From assembly GCA_034336665.1 (NCBI GenBank), contig CM067592.1, forward strand, positions 42,376,045-42,440,044: a DNA stretch of 64,000 bases, in the 5' to 3' direction. This document shows positions 12,101 to 27,100 of this stretch, in pieces (positions within the stretch are counted from its first letter, which is position 1; each line of letters begins with the position of its first letter). The translations under genes and the position numbers were made by a program. The notes beneath the pieces were generated by a model, which ran no database searches, was not told where the DNA came from, and saw only the letters and a program-made list of their open reading frames with translations. The DNA comes from Luscinia megarhynchos. Taxonomy: Eukaryota > Chordata > Aves > Passeriformes > Turdidae.

Positions 12101-15100
12101 CTAGCCTGTATTTAAAGAAACTACCAGTCCATAACTGAAATAACTGTCTTTTTGACCCAAATAATTAGGCAGAAACTCTAACTATTCCCATAAACATTTA
12201 TTTATATTTTCTGATATGTATTTTCTGACTTCTCCAATACTGTGTAGGAGAGCTTTAGAACTCAAATATGTGCTTGAATAATGTCACTTTACATTAAATT
12301 TCAAACTGATTTCTTAACAAAAGAGTCTGTGTGCATCACTAAATAGAAGTCTCCATTTTCTAAGGTGAGAGAGAAGAATTAACTGAATTGTCAAACCTTC
12401 CACTCTATATTAGGTATTCTGGGTTAGAAGAGACTAGCATAGCCAAACTTGTTGTTGCTGTTCAAGTTGGTAAGGCATGAAAAAGTTGAAGGAAACATCT
12501 GAGTCACCTACCTTGATGAGACAGTTTACCAAAGACATTACATTTTATTCCTAAATTATTATCACTCATAAATGTTTTAAAACCAGTATGAGCAGGGCAC
12601 AGAGAACAAATTAAAAGATCACTGAAATAATACACCCTTTGCTTTCTACAGCAATGCACGTATTTCTTCTGGAGAAACCCTTAGGCAAATGCCATCCAAC
12701 TGTCCTACAAGGATTGGATTTCAGATCCCAACATGTAACATTAAGAAAAATACTTGTAAACTATGCAGAACATCAGTGTTTGGGCTATTTGTGAGTACAC
12801 AGTAGTGTGCCTGTATGCACACTTTGGTCCTACAATTCTGTATTTGGTGGTTTCACACACAAAGTGGTGTCATGGAGACACACCACAGTTTCTGTTCCAT
12901 TAATGGTTTATTTTCAATGAATAGAACTGCTACAGCCATTAGAATATATTGGAGTCCTAACTGAAGCAAAGTACCTCAAAAGACAACCTAGCAGTAGGAA
13001 CTTCTTTTCTATGTCTCCTTTCTGTTTTGCCGAGGCTTGGATTAGTAAGAAGCTAAACAGCCATTATCACTGGCACTCACAGAAAACAGCTATATTTAGC
13101 CCAAGTTTATATATAAAGATGCTGTAGAAAGCCAGGAATTTTATTTCAAAGATTCTTTCTAAATGAGAAGGTAAATTACTGAAGGTCTTGTGTGCTCAGA
13201 AGACACAGTATACAGAAGACATAGCACCCCGCTTTCCATAACAGTACAGTAAACAGGAAGGTCCAAAGTAACCAAAGGTGGTTAGGTAAAGATACTTTCA
13301 GAGACCAGAGGTCAGTACAGCTTTCCTTCCTGCATTTGCTTTGATGTAAACCAACAAACAAACTCCTGCTAAAGCACTACTATAAAGAGTTTACAGCTTG
13401 AGAAATTTTAAGATTCCCTAAGTCATCCAATAAAAGGAGCAGTCCACAGAAGATACCAATGACATTTATAAGTCAGGGAATACCCTGACTTATAGTAGTG
13501 GAAAGCATACCAGCGGTTTTGGATTCCATTCTGGGACTCAGCAGTGTCTACCTATCAACACTTATTAACAACAACTAAAACAAGGATTTTCAGATCTAGA
13601 AACACGGACTCATATTCAGAGACAAGGATTTAAGCAGAAAAATACAAAAATATGCAGAGACAACAGGGATAGCTTCGGTACCAGGAGCAGCACATTCACC
13701 TCAGGAGTTTAGGAGTATATTCTTTTAAGTTACAAAGAGCTCCAAGCAGCTCCACATACCCCTTCTCACATAGACATGAGGCACAGCCTGAGAGACTACA
13801 TACCACAGTTTTGAGAAAGTAATTTATATGAACTTCTGTTCTGAGTCTGACATTGTGCATGCATTGTGCACTTACATGGCATGACACGTGACATGTTTAT
13901 GATTTTTAACTTGTGTCTTTCACACTGGTGATGGGCTTAGAAGGTCTCAGTGCCCAGAGCTAGAGGACCAATAGTTGAGAGAATGATAAAACTCCCAGCT
14001 GACCCTGAATTCGTGTGGAATCTGCTGCTTCAGCTGGATTCTCATGTATCAATGTAGCTTCATAGTGCACTGATGTCATTGCAAAGACTCTCTCAATTAT
14101 TTTTGAACAGTCTTTGGTATCTGGGGAGTTGTCAGCTGACTGGAAGCTGGCTAAGGTTGTCTCAATGTTCAAGAAGGGCAAGAAGGATAACCCTAGAAAC
14201 TACAGGCCTGTCAGTCTCATTTCAGTGCCTGGTAATATTATGGAGATTATTCTGGAAAAACACCTCAATGACACCACAGCCATTGTCACAACCAGCACAG
14301 CTTCATAAGAGGAAAGTCCTGCATGTCCAATATGACTACCTTCTAGGACAGGGTAACCTACCTCGTTGATCAAGGGAAGCCAGTTGATATAATCTTTTCC
14401 AATTTCAGTAGTTTTGATACCATGTCTCACAGAATCCTTCTGGAGAAAATGTCCAGCCCACAGCTGGACAAACACATGATGTTGACGGGTGAGCAGCTGG
14501 CTCATGTGTCAGGCACAAATGCTTACAGTGAATGGGGTGACATCAGTCTGAGGACCTGTCACTGGTGGGGTTCCACAGGCCTCTGTCCTTAGCCCTGCAC
14601 TCTTCAACATCTTAATAAGCAACTTGGACACAGGACTCAAAGGCCCAAATTAAGTTTGCTGGTGATACAAAACTGGGAGGGGCCATTCACTCCCTCAAAG
14701 GCAGAGGGCTTGCAGAGAGGAGTCAACAAATGACAGGGCTGGATAATTATCAACTGTATGACATTTAAGAAAGACAAGCACTGGATTCTGCACCTGGGAC
14801 AGAAAATCCTGGATGTATGGACAGACTGGGGAGGGAATAAGACCCTGGAGAACAGTGCTGCGGAAAGGGATCTGGGGGTCACTGTCAAGGGCAAGTTGAA
14901 CATGAGTGAGCAGTGCCCTGGCAGCCAGGAGAGCCAACCCTGTCCTGGGGTGCATCAGGCACAGCATCACCAGCCAGGCAAGGGAGGGGATTATCCCCCT
15001 CTGCTCTACTCTGGGGGCTGTTTTGGGTGCCACAATATAAAAAAGACATAAAGCTCTTGAAGAATGGCCAAAGGAGGGCAATTAAGATGATGAAGGGCCT

Positions 15101-18100
15101 TGAGGAAAAGCTGTGTGAGGAGTGGCTGAGATCACTTGGTTGATTCAGCCTGGAGGAGTCTGAAGGGAGATCCCATCGCAGACTACAACTTCCTCGTGAG
15201 GGGAAAAGCAGGAGCAGGTACTGGTCTCTGCAGTGACTAGACCTGAGGGAATAGAAGTTATATCAGGGGAGGCTTAGATTAGGTATTGTGGCAAGGTTCT
15301 TCACATAGAGGGTGGTTCAGCACTGGAACAGGCTCCCCAGGGAAGTGGTTGCAGCACCAAGCCTGACAGAGTTCAAGTGGTGTTTGAAAAATACTGTCAT
15401 GTACATGGTGTGATTCTTGGGGTATCCTGTGCAGGGACAGAAAGGGGAGTTCATGGTCCCTCATGGGTTTCCCTAACTCAGCATATTCTATTGATAACTA
15501 ACTTCTAAAATGCCATATGATGAAGCAGAGCTTATAGATCAAAAAACTTAGTATCTTATTTCATTGTCTCCTTTACAAGTAACATCCTATTAGTTCATTA
15601 AGTTCTCTAACACAGGGATAAAACTCACAGAGAGAAATGTGCAGAAATGTTATCAGCAATGAGACTGTTAAAAATCACACCTCCTTGCGTCTGGACTTTC
15701 AGCCCAGTCCTACTTCCTCTTGAGTTCTATTTTATGACCAAGTTCACAAATTAAAACTTAGCAATGTTAACTTAGTTAACATTGTGAATATATGACTCAC
15801 AGATGATTATGCTTGACCAACCAACCCATGCAATAAAGGCTAGAGTATGATATTGATACTGACAGAGGTGGAGTTCAGGAAGGACAAGGCTCCCAGACTC
15901 TCACAAGGATAAAATTCTTAACACTTTTCTACATTTCTCACCCCAGAACTTGCCTGAAATCTATCTGTCAAACTCCATCAGCTCTAAACTGTTAATCTAA
16001 ACCGTATTACCCATTCAAAGCTTCACGCAATGAGACAACTTGGTACACTTCCAGTAACACAAACATTATACTTTCAGAAAATAGTGTGCCTTCAACCTAA
16101 TCCTCTTGTGATCCTCAGTAATTTCACAATCTCTTCCCCAAGTATCAATAATCACTTTAAATTAAAACACTATATGCATAACAATAGGCCCCTACCTCGT
16201 CATTCTGGGGGAATTCCTTTTGATTTGACATTTTATTCCACTGCAATTGATAGCAGGCTTTTTTTCCATATGATTCTAAATAATTCAGTAGTCACAACAA
16301 CGAGATTTATAATCTCACTGTTTCTTCCCCTTTCCAAATGGTTTATTAATGTAATCAATAACACAACACAGCATTATTGGAGCACTCCACATGCTGTCAC
16401 TTTCAGTTGAAGAAACAATTTAATTCTAACTAGAAGATGCACTTCCAATACACCACAAACCTGATGGACAGTTCTGGTAACAAGATAAAGTACCAGTAGA
16501 TGACTATCTCAAAATCGTTCATAATGTACTTTTACTCTAGTCAATTTTAAAAAATGACACTCAAAATTATAAAATGTACCCAGGTTTCCAAACACCTGAG
16601 GGTGCAGATTTGCTTTAAGCATAAGGTATCTGTAACTGACACATTACATCATACTTCAAGAAAATCATTAGCAAAGGATTAAGTTTTTAAACAGCATCCT
16701 TTCACTGAAAACAAAGACAGGGGGAACAAGAGCACATAAAAATGTCACAGTGACCACATAACAGCTATTTCTAAAGCAAGTGCCAATGGGAACTACAAAG
16801 ATGTACTTTACTATACAGGAAGAATTCATTATGTTCAGACAAAAAAAAAATCCTTTTTTTTCCCCTGCGGTTTCTTCCAATAGCTCAAAGATATCACCTG
16901 CTCTGACTTAGCAGACTGATTTCCTTTATTGATCTCTTTCAGGTCAGTCTCTATAGCAAACTTAATGAAGCATTCCCTCTGGCTCTATGCCCACCCAGAT
17001 CACAACTAGCCTGGCCTAGCTACAGAATTCTGACAACAGAGATGCCTGCCAAGATGCTGCAAAATAAAAAATTTATTTTAAGTTCCTAAATAAGCATCCA
17101 GTTATTTAAACAATGAGTAGGAATAGTAGTTCCCACACTGAGTAGGCACTATAGTTATCCCTGAATTAAACAGGGATTTAAACAGAAATTACAACCACCT
17201 GTCTAGTGTTTCTCTTTAATAATGACATTTCATTATTCATTTGGCACAGTCATAGATTAATTATAACTTCAAGGATAATTCAAAATGCTTTAGCAAGTCC
17301 TTGAAAACATCAATGCAGTATTTCACGGACATTAAGTTCTGAAGCATCAATTTGGCTTCTGGGAAAAACAGCTTTCAGTTACACTACTCAAAATACATGA
17401 TTTTTTAAGGGCTAAGATCAACAAAAATATTAAATCACAAGTACGCTGTGCCTGAGGTGTTCTACTGGGTGAGAAAATCATGGGGAAAGCAACAGCAGCC
17501 AGTTCACAACATATAACATTCTCAGTTGTGTCCAACCAATAGCTCTACAAATTCAAGTACTAGCATGGCTGTTTGAGAACAGCATTGCAACATTTCTCAG
17601 GTAACACTGCACTTTCCTGTGTCACTTCTAGGAGATGCTCCAGAATACTTCCGTATTTTACCTCTTGGACCTCTGTAGAGGTCAAAGATCTAAGTGGTCA
17701 AGTGCCCAGCTTTCTCTTTCCCTTTTTCCTCCTCTTGTAAAAGGTCCCAGCTGGTTCCAGTTTTCTGGGTGTCAATTATTATGAAGATTTTAAAGGTACA
17801 TGCTTTCTTGTTTTCTTAAAATCAGGTTGGCTTTTCAAGGGATGGGCTTCTTCTCTTCCTTGATGGGAAGGTACTGCAAATGCAGGACCTGACTGTGAGA
17901 AGGCAAGTGAGGTAGGGGTGGGAATGAAGTTACTGTCCTGAAATGATGCTGTGCTATTCACAAAATCATCTCCTTTTCCCAAGTTACTGCAGAAGAGCAA
18001 GGGCATCACTACTGATTCAGAAAGCTAAAAGGCTGCTGTATCATTAAATGGTCTTCTTGCCTCAAGCAAGCATTTTCCCTGCCCTAAATGCTTATTTATA

Positions 18101-21100
18101 ATCTCGCTTGCAGAACTGCACAACAAACATAAGCTCTGTCGCAAGTGTTCTGAGTCTTTGGGATTGGCAGTTCTGTCCTTCTGTGTTGAGGCAATCAACT
18201 GCATGGCTCACTTTAGTAAAAATACCATAAATCCTAAATTAGCTGCAAATTCATATGTGATATTGATAAAATAACTAGTCAATACAAATATGTTTTAGCA
18301 GTTTTACATGTTACAGCTCTTTATCAAGACGTTTAGATTAAAAACTACATTTATTTGAACCACACCACATCTTAATGGGCAACTGCAGTACAACAGGTGA
18401 TTTCTTTGGGTTGAGGAAAGGTTCCTAAGCAGTAATTTCTTTAAGAATTTCAAAGTGCATGGACAAGTAATGTGATTTCAAGAATGGCATATGAGTCAGG
18501 TGAAAATGGCCAACTCTACAAAAGCCATGCAACAACCTACGCAATCTGTCTCCAGACAATTGCTATTTTCAGGATACAGGAAGGATTAAAGCTTTCAGAA
18601 AGGCTCAACAGAGCAAAACTAAGAATTGACTGCATTCTTTACCTATAAATTTAAAACATTATGAGATGGTTTTCTTTTCAAATGTTAGAAGTTGTGAGCC
18701 TGAGAAAATTCAGTGCTAATTATCACAAAACCAAACACAACTTACCCTCCTTCTTCAGAACTTGACAACTGAACTGTATTTTCTAACTATGTATCATCAC
18801 AAACACAGGAAGTGAAATTATGCTCTTGCAGCCATGTCCAAGGTCCTCAGATTTCATTACTACTATTACTATTTTACAGTGGAGCGAATGGTCACTTAAA
18901 ACAGACTGCCAAACCTAATCCTAGTATTAATTAATTCAAATCCACTATCACAGTTACAAAGCAGATCTCCGAAAAATTTTTCTCCTTAATAAGCATAATA
19001 GTTTTGGTACTAATTCACTGTTCTTGCTCTGCTAAAGGCTGAATCACATTTGAACTTTGACTGTATATATATGCAACTGTTAAGATAATCAGCAATTAAG
19101 CTGTTCACTTGCTGCAAAACACCATTTTTTGGAACTTGGTGAAAATTTAAGCAGAAATATAAGCATGAGCATGACAATATCTCTCCGAATGGTGTGATTT
19201 CAGTCATGCACAGACTTCATCTATAAAAGGAAAAATCAGTGTAGTGTAATACCTGTATTTGATAAGCCATATATATTATGAAAATTAGGAACTGAAGTCA
19301 GTTCAGTACCAGGTTTCATACTTTTGACCAAGCTTCTGGAAACTGAAAAAATTGCCTGTCAGATTAATTTTAAAAAAATATTATCTTTAGGTTTTAAAAT
19401 CTAAAGCTCTAAGGAAAATAGAATTAGAACAAAGAATCATGAGAACAAGACATAGCATAGCTTGTTTTGGGGAGAGTTTTTGTTGTACTACAAAACATAG
19501 TTATACTGAACTTACGTCAGGCACAATTAATAAGAGGTTTAACTTATAGAAACAATGTAAGTGATAAAGAAAGGCCCACCTGAATTCCATTGCTTCAAGA
19601 GAAACATAAACTGCACCATAAATGACCTTCACTTCATACCAACAAAGAACTGGTCTTCATTAGTTAAGAAAAACACAGCAAGCTCAGAGAAAGAGTACAG
19701 AATGCAACTGTAGATACTGTTTTTTTTGTAATTGACAAGGGTGCACAGATCACATGAGGAAGCTGTTTGTGCAGCTCTGTGAAAGCTGTGATGCCTCACT
19801 GTAGTTCAGCTTCCTGATTCAGATATCAGACACCCAGGCATGCAGGTACAGTGTAGTGGGAGACCAAGGGCACTAACATTGCCCCAGAGCCACTTTAACT
19901 GGCTCTGCTTTCAAATAAGAGCACTCACATGACCTGTGCTAGCTACTACAGAAGTAAACATCTCAGTTTCTTTTATGAAAAGTTATCAGTTCCACTGCTT
20001 TAAACTAGGTCATCCAGACTCATTTTTAGTCATGTACCATGCAAAGAACTATTAGTGCATCATTTTAAAAGATAACTTTAGTACAGTTCTCACATATTAG
20101 GAAAATGTTCCCACTTGAATGGCTAAAATAATGCTGAAACGTTCTCAAATTAATTTTATATCTTTATTTTTAATTTCATATCTTTTATTTTATTACCAAT
20201 GGTTGGTCACTTCTCATGCATTTTATTCCACTGCTAAAACAGGAACTGAGCTAGTAATGTCAGTATTACTACTACAGAGAAAAAGTACTGCTCTTAATGA
20301 AGACAAGGTGTACTATTTCCTTTGTTAATGCAATTAGTTTCCTTTACACTTCTTTTTTAAAGAAAAGCAAAACAAAACAAAACAAAGCAAAACAAAACCA
20401 AAAAAGAACTGCATTGTAGCACTGAATAAAAGCAGGAATACTTTCACACACACAACCATACTCTAGGCCACAAGTGCCATTAAGCAATAGCACAGCTCTC
20501 ACTACCCCCTGTACATGAGAACATTTCAACAGCACTACCGTTAAGCAGCAATGACAGAATACTTCCTTAGGAGCGGAAAACATATTATAGCCAGACATTC
20601 CCTCTAATGCTTATTACAGTTCGTACTCCTATTGCCAAAACAAGCTTTCCAAACTGCCCAAGACACAGTGGAACCCTGTCATATTATAAGATACAGTAAT
20701 GTTTTAGCTTAATGAAAAGAGCACATTATTTTTATTCATATTTCTTAATACATATTTCATTTTTCGCTTATGTATGAGTCTTTTTCAGATCCTACGAAAA
20801 TATGAAGAAAACCAAACCTATTGTTTTCATACCATTAGTTTCTGCAAATTTCTGTATATCAGCCAGACTTTTCAGTTCTTTCCTTGGGCAAGCTGATACA
20901 CACAAGGCAATAGACTTAATCTTCTGATGTACTAGATCAATGTTGCATGGATCCAAGAAGAATACATACCTATGGAAGGAAAAAAGGTAAATTACTTCTA
21001 CTTTAGTTAACAATTACACTGAACAAAATTTCAAACTACGGGATTCAATCAAGACTGAGTGATTTAGTCAATCCAGAAACAGGAAATTTGATATTATTGC

Positions 21101-24100
21101 AACTGTGTGGAGCAAAAGAATTTATGTACTCAACATATGCACAACAATGTGTGGGTATTTACATATCCATATTTATATACCTCTGGATCACACAGAAAGG
21201 ATGTTCAACTCTACCTGATTCAAGTCCATTCAAATGGTGCTACTCATAAAAACAGCAGTAGTCCTACTATGCCTCGTCACAGATATGAGTTCATTAACAA
21301 ACCTTTATTCCAACCTTAAACTTGACTTAGAGAATTCCAGCTTTTTTCCAAAAAGACCCAACAAAACAAACAGTCACTTCTTATTCTGCAAAATGAAAAG
21401 GTCCATGGCTACATTAATGAATACACATAATACCAGTAATTAAGAACAGTTTTTATATAGATTAATTTTCCATGCCATGACTGAACCATTTACTTTAGTA
21501 TTTACTTAGAAATAAAATTCCTTTTGATTTTTCAAGTGGAATTATCTAATGCTTAAGTGCACTATTTTAAAGAGAATCTACTTGCTAACTTTTTACAATT
21601 AATATAATTTAAAAACCCAATGCATGAAGTACATTTTATAGATACTTAACTAACATCTCCTGGCTATATACACTTTTTGACAAACACTAACCCTACAGAA
21701 TTTTCACAGATGGTATAATAGAAATACTTTTCTCTTTGAAAGTTGAACAATTCTTAAATCCCTACAATTCTGGTGATGTACTATGCATTGAAATATTCTC
21801 TTCATATTACCTAACATTATCATATGAAAACACCAGAAATCTGCCATATAAAATGCCATTTCTATTTTTGCTGTTGTTATGATGAGAATTCATTCTGGAA
21901 CTAGTAAAAATCTCTTTCGCTCTTAGAAAGCATGTCCTCCCTGAACATCTTCAGTCTACATGCTAATTGCTGTCTACTGTTCTATTACCCAGTGTCAGTG
22001 TACAAGAATGATTACTATGTAGTACAGTCTTCCTTGAAAGTCCATCAAAATTCATGTTGCCTAAATCAACTGTAACATGGTAAAAGATTACTTGCATTCT
22101 TAAAACATGCCCTTCTTTGTCAACATCTCAGTGAAATCATCCACCCCTATTTCTTTCTTACTTATTACACACTACACATCTCGGGACTTCACAGACAGAC
22201 CACTGAAGTCTGAGAAACAAGTGTAAACATGAAAATTCTGTCATATAGACACAGTAAAAGTAACTGCATGCAAGGAATGAGCCAGTTTTTCCTTCTTTCA
22301 AAGAAAATACTCTTGAGCTGGTACCAAGACATACAATGATTGTTTTAATTTAAGTTCCTCCAGTTATTATCTCATACATAAGGGTAAAAGGCAGGCAATA
22401 CTCCTTTGAGGGTATTTGGTCAAAGAAGCTACAAAGCAGAACCTACAGAGTCAAACCTAACTGATACAGCAAGGGAGGCTAGGATGGGAACAAACCTGGT
22501 CAGTCTTAGTAATTGATAAAGATATATGGATTATGAAAATGTTCGTTTTTCAATAAGACTATCTGGCTAAGGACCTTGCCAAATTGAGATAAGAAAAAGG
22601 AGGGAGACAGACATATACCTAATGTTAATAAAAACAATAATCAGAAACAAACCCAGTAAATGACAGCAATTGATGGGCTACCAAGAAACTGCAGACAGGG
22701 ACTTTGCTACTGATAGGGATGCAAACTCATAAGTGCAGAATGTAGGAGGGGTCAGTGGGATCCTGCCAGCACAAAAACAGTGAATGTGTATGGGATAGGA
22801 GCAGACAGGGGTGTAAAACGGAACAAAAGCATGCAAGTTGATGTTGGTCAGTACATTATCTGACCTCAGCACCTCATCACTGCAGTCTATCTTGTCCTAC
22901 TACTAAAGCTTTTAACACTCTGTATCATTCTAGTCTCTATCCCACGTGCAGGGATGCTGCAAGTGCTGGAGGGATTAAGTGCCAGCTACTGGGGGGACTG
23001 ACATGGGTATGAGGGATTTGATGCCAGCAACTGGAATCAGACCAGAGGTTTGGGTGCCACAGGACTGTGGTGTCAGCTACCAAAGTGAGTGGGGTCTCAG
23101 TGCCAGTGTCAGAGAGAGGTCTTGGCAATGAGCTGCTGGGGTGGGAACAATGTGTGACCACAAAAAAAGCAGCTGCAGAGATGACAGACTCAGCATAGCT
23201 AGTCACAGCCCTTGTAGTGCTGGCTGTAGATGGGACTGAGCACCTGTACCTTTTCCAGAACAGATCTATGCAAATTATAGAATCACAGAAAATCCTGAGC
23301 TGGAAGGGACCACAAGGATCACCAAGCCCAGCTCCTGGTATAGCTCACTAGCAAAATCCAAGCTATATCTGGTGGTGAGTAGGGAGCTCTAGGTGAGAAG
23401 TGTTGGGTGGGCAGAAGGTCTGTGGTGTTATTTAGAGAAAATTGTGGCTCTGGGATGCTTGTGGAATGAGTGCGTGAGTGTTTTGACACTTAGCACCAAA
23501 CTGGATCAGCTGCTGAGTAGGGGGAGCCATAAGGTGGATAAGGTGCTGTGCTGTTACTTGGAGAATCCACAAGTGTATGTGAGCTTGTGAACCTGGAAAG
23601 TGTCACGCGTGTGCCTACACGAGCGACCTTCTGCCACTGTCAGCCTGTGAGGAGGAGGGGACATGGCTGGCTGTGCTTGTGAAGCTGAAGGCAGCACCTT
23701 GTCACTGCCGGTCTGTGTAACCAGCTATGTTACTGTCCATCGACATCCTCAGCCTAGGCAGAGACCCTGGGCTCTGGGAGCAGTAGGACTGGACTCCAGT
23801 TCCTGGACAGGAGGGTCCTCTGAATTTCCCTAAGGAAACCAAATCAGGAATTTCACCATTAGCAAGCTAGAAGTCATCGCACTTCTTTCTACAGTGATTT
23901 CAATTCAAGGGTCAAGCTATCATTTTAATCACCAGAATATTTTGTAAAAAAACCACTACAATTCTAACTCAAACCTGGAAGTTTAGAAATACAATGCAAT
24001 TACAGCATCATATGCAGTTTTGACAGAAGTGTGGCCATAGCCTTAAACAGCACATATAATTCAAACACTGCATTGTATGGTACAGACACAGTTCTGACAG

Positions 24101-27100
24101 CAGTAAGGAAGAAAACTCCAGGCTATCAAATCTGTGGCTTCAATCTGTAGCCTTGGAAGACGCAAGTGAGATAAGTAAGATTATTTTTATTTCATCACAA
24201 CTAAAAGAAGAACCAAAATTATAGGAATCACCATTACAGAAGAAAAGTTAAATTTTGTTTATAATGTCTATGTGTAGAAAATAAGTGATTTTACTGCAGA
24301 AGATGTCGTACTCTGCCACCACAGGACAGGTTTTGCTTCCCTCTAGAAGAACGTCATTACATGCTTTGTGTTGTAATTTCAGTTATTTACAATCAGCAAT
24401 TGCCTAATAAGGAATTAACTTATATCAGCAATATAAAGAATGATGTAAACAAAGTAATCATATTGTTAGAGATGCTTCAACACCGCAAACGAAAATATGT
24501 TTGCTATTTGAAAAAACCAGTATAGTAGACTTACAATATATGCACATTTATGCATCTTTATGAAGTATCAGCCCTGTAGAGAAAGACTTGGGAGGTACTG
24601 GTGCATGAAAAATTGGATGTGACTTGGCAATGAACACCTGCAGCCCAGAAAGCCAACTGTATCCAGGGCTTCATAAAAAGAAGCATGACTAGCAAGGAAA
24701 GTTTACTCTCCCCTCAAGGGCGTCCTCCAGCTGGTATACTGCACCCAGCTCTGGGATGCCCAGTACAGGAAAGACATGAACCCATTACAACAAGTACAGA
24801 GGAGACCCATGAAAATGATGAGAGAGCTGGAGCATATGAAGATGTGCTCAGTGAGTTGGGGCTGTTCATCCTGGAGAAGAGAAGGCTGTGGAGACACCTT
24901 TTGGCAGCTTTCCAGTACTTACAGGGGGCTTCTGTAAAAGACAAAGTCACTTTTCACACAGGCAAGTAGTGAAAGGACAAGGGATGGCTTCAAAGTAAAA
25001 GAAGGCAGAATTAGAATGACAGACTAACTTTTGTTGAAAAAGACCTTCACATCATCTACTCTGACTGGAAATGCACTGCCAAGCCCACCACTAAACCACG
25101 TCCCTAAGTGCCAAATCTACACTTTTAAATATCTTATTTTTAAGTATCTTTTAAATAGTTCCAGGAATGGTGACTCAACTACTTTCCTGGGCTTGATAAC
25201 CTTTAGGCAAAAAAATCTGTCATAATAGCCAATCGAAACCTCCCCTTACACAGTGTGAGACCATTTCCTCTCATCCTGTAACTTGTTACATGGGAGAGGA
25301 GACTGATTCCCCCATCCTTTCAAGTAGCTGTAGAGCAATCAGGTGAAACCAAGCTAGTAATCTGAACATTAATAACACTTAGACAAAGCTAGCATCTTAA
25401 ATATTACCTAAAAATTAACAGCTAGAGTGTACACCCCATAGGGTGTGTTATAGGAGCTATATGGTAATGACCATATCTCAACATGGAGTACAGAACGAAG
25501 AGAAACCTCCACAAAAACCAGTCTAAGAGGGTTTGTAGGTGACCACATGGCAACCACTTGGTAACACAACAGCAAAGCAACAAAAAGCAAGACCACTTCA
25601 GGCCCTAAAGTGCTGTTGGTCCAGGCCATCATGTAAAGGACAGGGAATTTAGATTGCAAGGGAAATAATTCCCTAGGTCTTTTCTTATTCAGGTTCTCTT
25701 TTTCCAAGGCACGTAGATAGAGCTACCAGATATCATAATTGATCTGTACTATCTAATAGAGATGAGATTCTAGAATCAAAAATTTCTTCAACAGTAGCGC
25801 ATACACTGTTTCACTCAAATTCTCTCTGTACATGTTGCAAACCACCCCTGGGTTTTCCTATTACCTAAACTTCAAGCATTTCCTGGGGTCAAAGGCACGT
25901 GTTCAGACAGGATGCTACCTAAGCACAGTATCCTACGCACATCTCCTAGCAGTTGAGTAGACAGCAAAAACTGAATTCCGTCCAAATAACAATGCATTGG
26001 TGATCAAAAACCAGACTGAACTAGACTTCAGGAATACATTTGGCTACTATGATTATCATTTATTTGCAAATAAAAGGTAATTTTAACCTCTTACAACTAC
26101 CAGAACTTGTAAAGCAAGGAGCTTACTTGAAGCAGATAGGTTTAACTAGAATTCACTACCAGATCTAGAGCATAATCCAATGTCTGACTCTAGAAAACAG
26201 ACTATTAAAGTGTGTTATGGTTACTACGTAAAAATAAAAGGATGACTGACTCATTCTTTGTTCATGAGACCAGGTTGTAAAATCCTCCTTCCCAATATTT
26301 CATCTCACTGGTTTCAGCATATCTGATGTACACAGAGCAAATCATATCCCTGTGAGAACTCTGCTCTTCACCCTTACCACACAGACTTACTTCCATACCC
26401 ACATAGACCACATCAATTTCACTTCCACATGACAGTGCCTATGGGTTGCTGTCATATACAAGGAAGAAAATGTTATTTTTACAGATGATTTAACTTTTCA
26501 GCCCTTGGACTAGGAAATGAAAATGGAATTACTCTGCAAGCAAAGTGAAATGAGAATAATTTTGTGTTTCCAGAGCTTCATTTGTGGAGCTTAAAAGTCT
26601 TTTCTTTCTCTACACAAACGGAAATGTACAGGCAAGAAGAAGAGTTTATTTTTACAATCTGTCTGCAAAGTGCCCCTATAAAAATAGTATTAAATACTCC
26701 CATGAACTTCACCTCAGACACTGTAGGAACTCCATCTGCTAGAGACAGATGCAAAGCAGATAGCTTTTTTAATTTGCTTGGCAATTTTTCAGAAGAAACT
26801 ATGGGGTGTGAGAGAAAGAAGGATCACTCACTTATATAAGAACCAATCTCTTCCAAAACTGGATACCCTGGACTATACCAGGCACTTCATGTGAACAGTT
26901 AAAGAATAATCTGTCTTAGCAGAGGGTTTTCTCTTACCCAAATAGAGATGATTATAACTCATATGTGTTATTAATCTGCTTAGATCATGCCTCAAGCCAC
27001 AACATCTTTGTTAAAAAAGCATAATTCTTTTGAATCTCATTAAGACTTCTGGACAAACAACAGGCTCTGTCAATTAGCTGTGTTAAAAAGTCTCTCTTTT

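Larger units (their letters stand above)
9069..20832 (-). other. SLC44A1: SLC44A1 intron 4
   Basis: This is an 11.8-kb intron. It contains CR1 copies at about 10825-11462 and 13940-15492 and two strong small hairpins at 13467-13494 and 15762-15784. There is an (AAAAC)-like run at about 20364-20402. The stretches 9070-10820, 11470-13930 and 15500-20360 show only AT-rich intronic DNA. Confidence 0.9.

Noticed and set aside
14073..15143. Several open frames with reverse-transcriptase-like residues
   Set aside because: They are broken pieces of a dead CR1 element, annotated as a repeat and not as genes.
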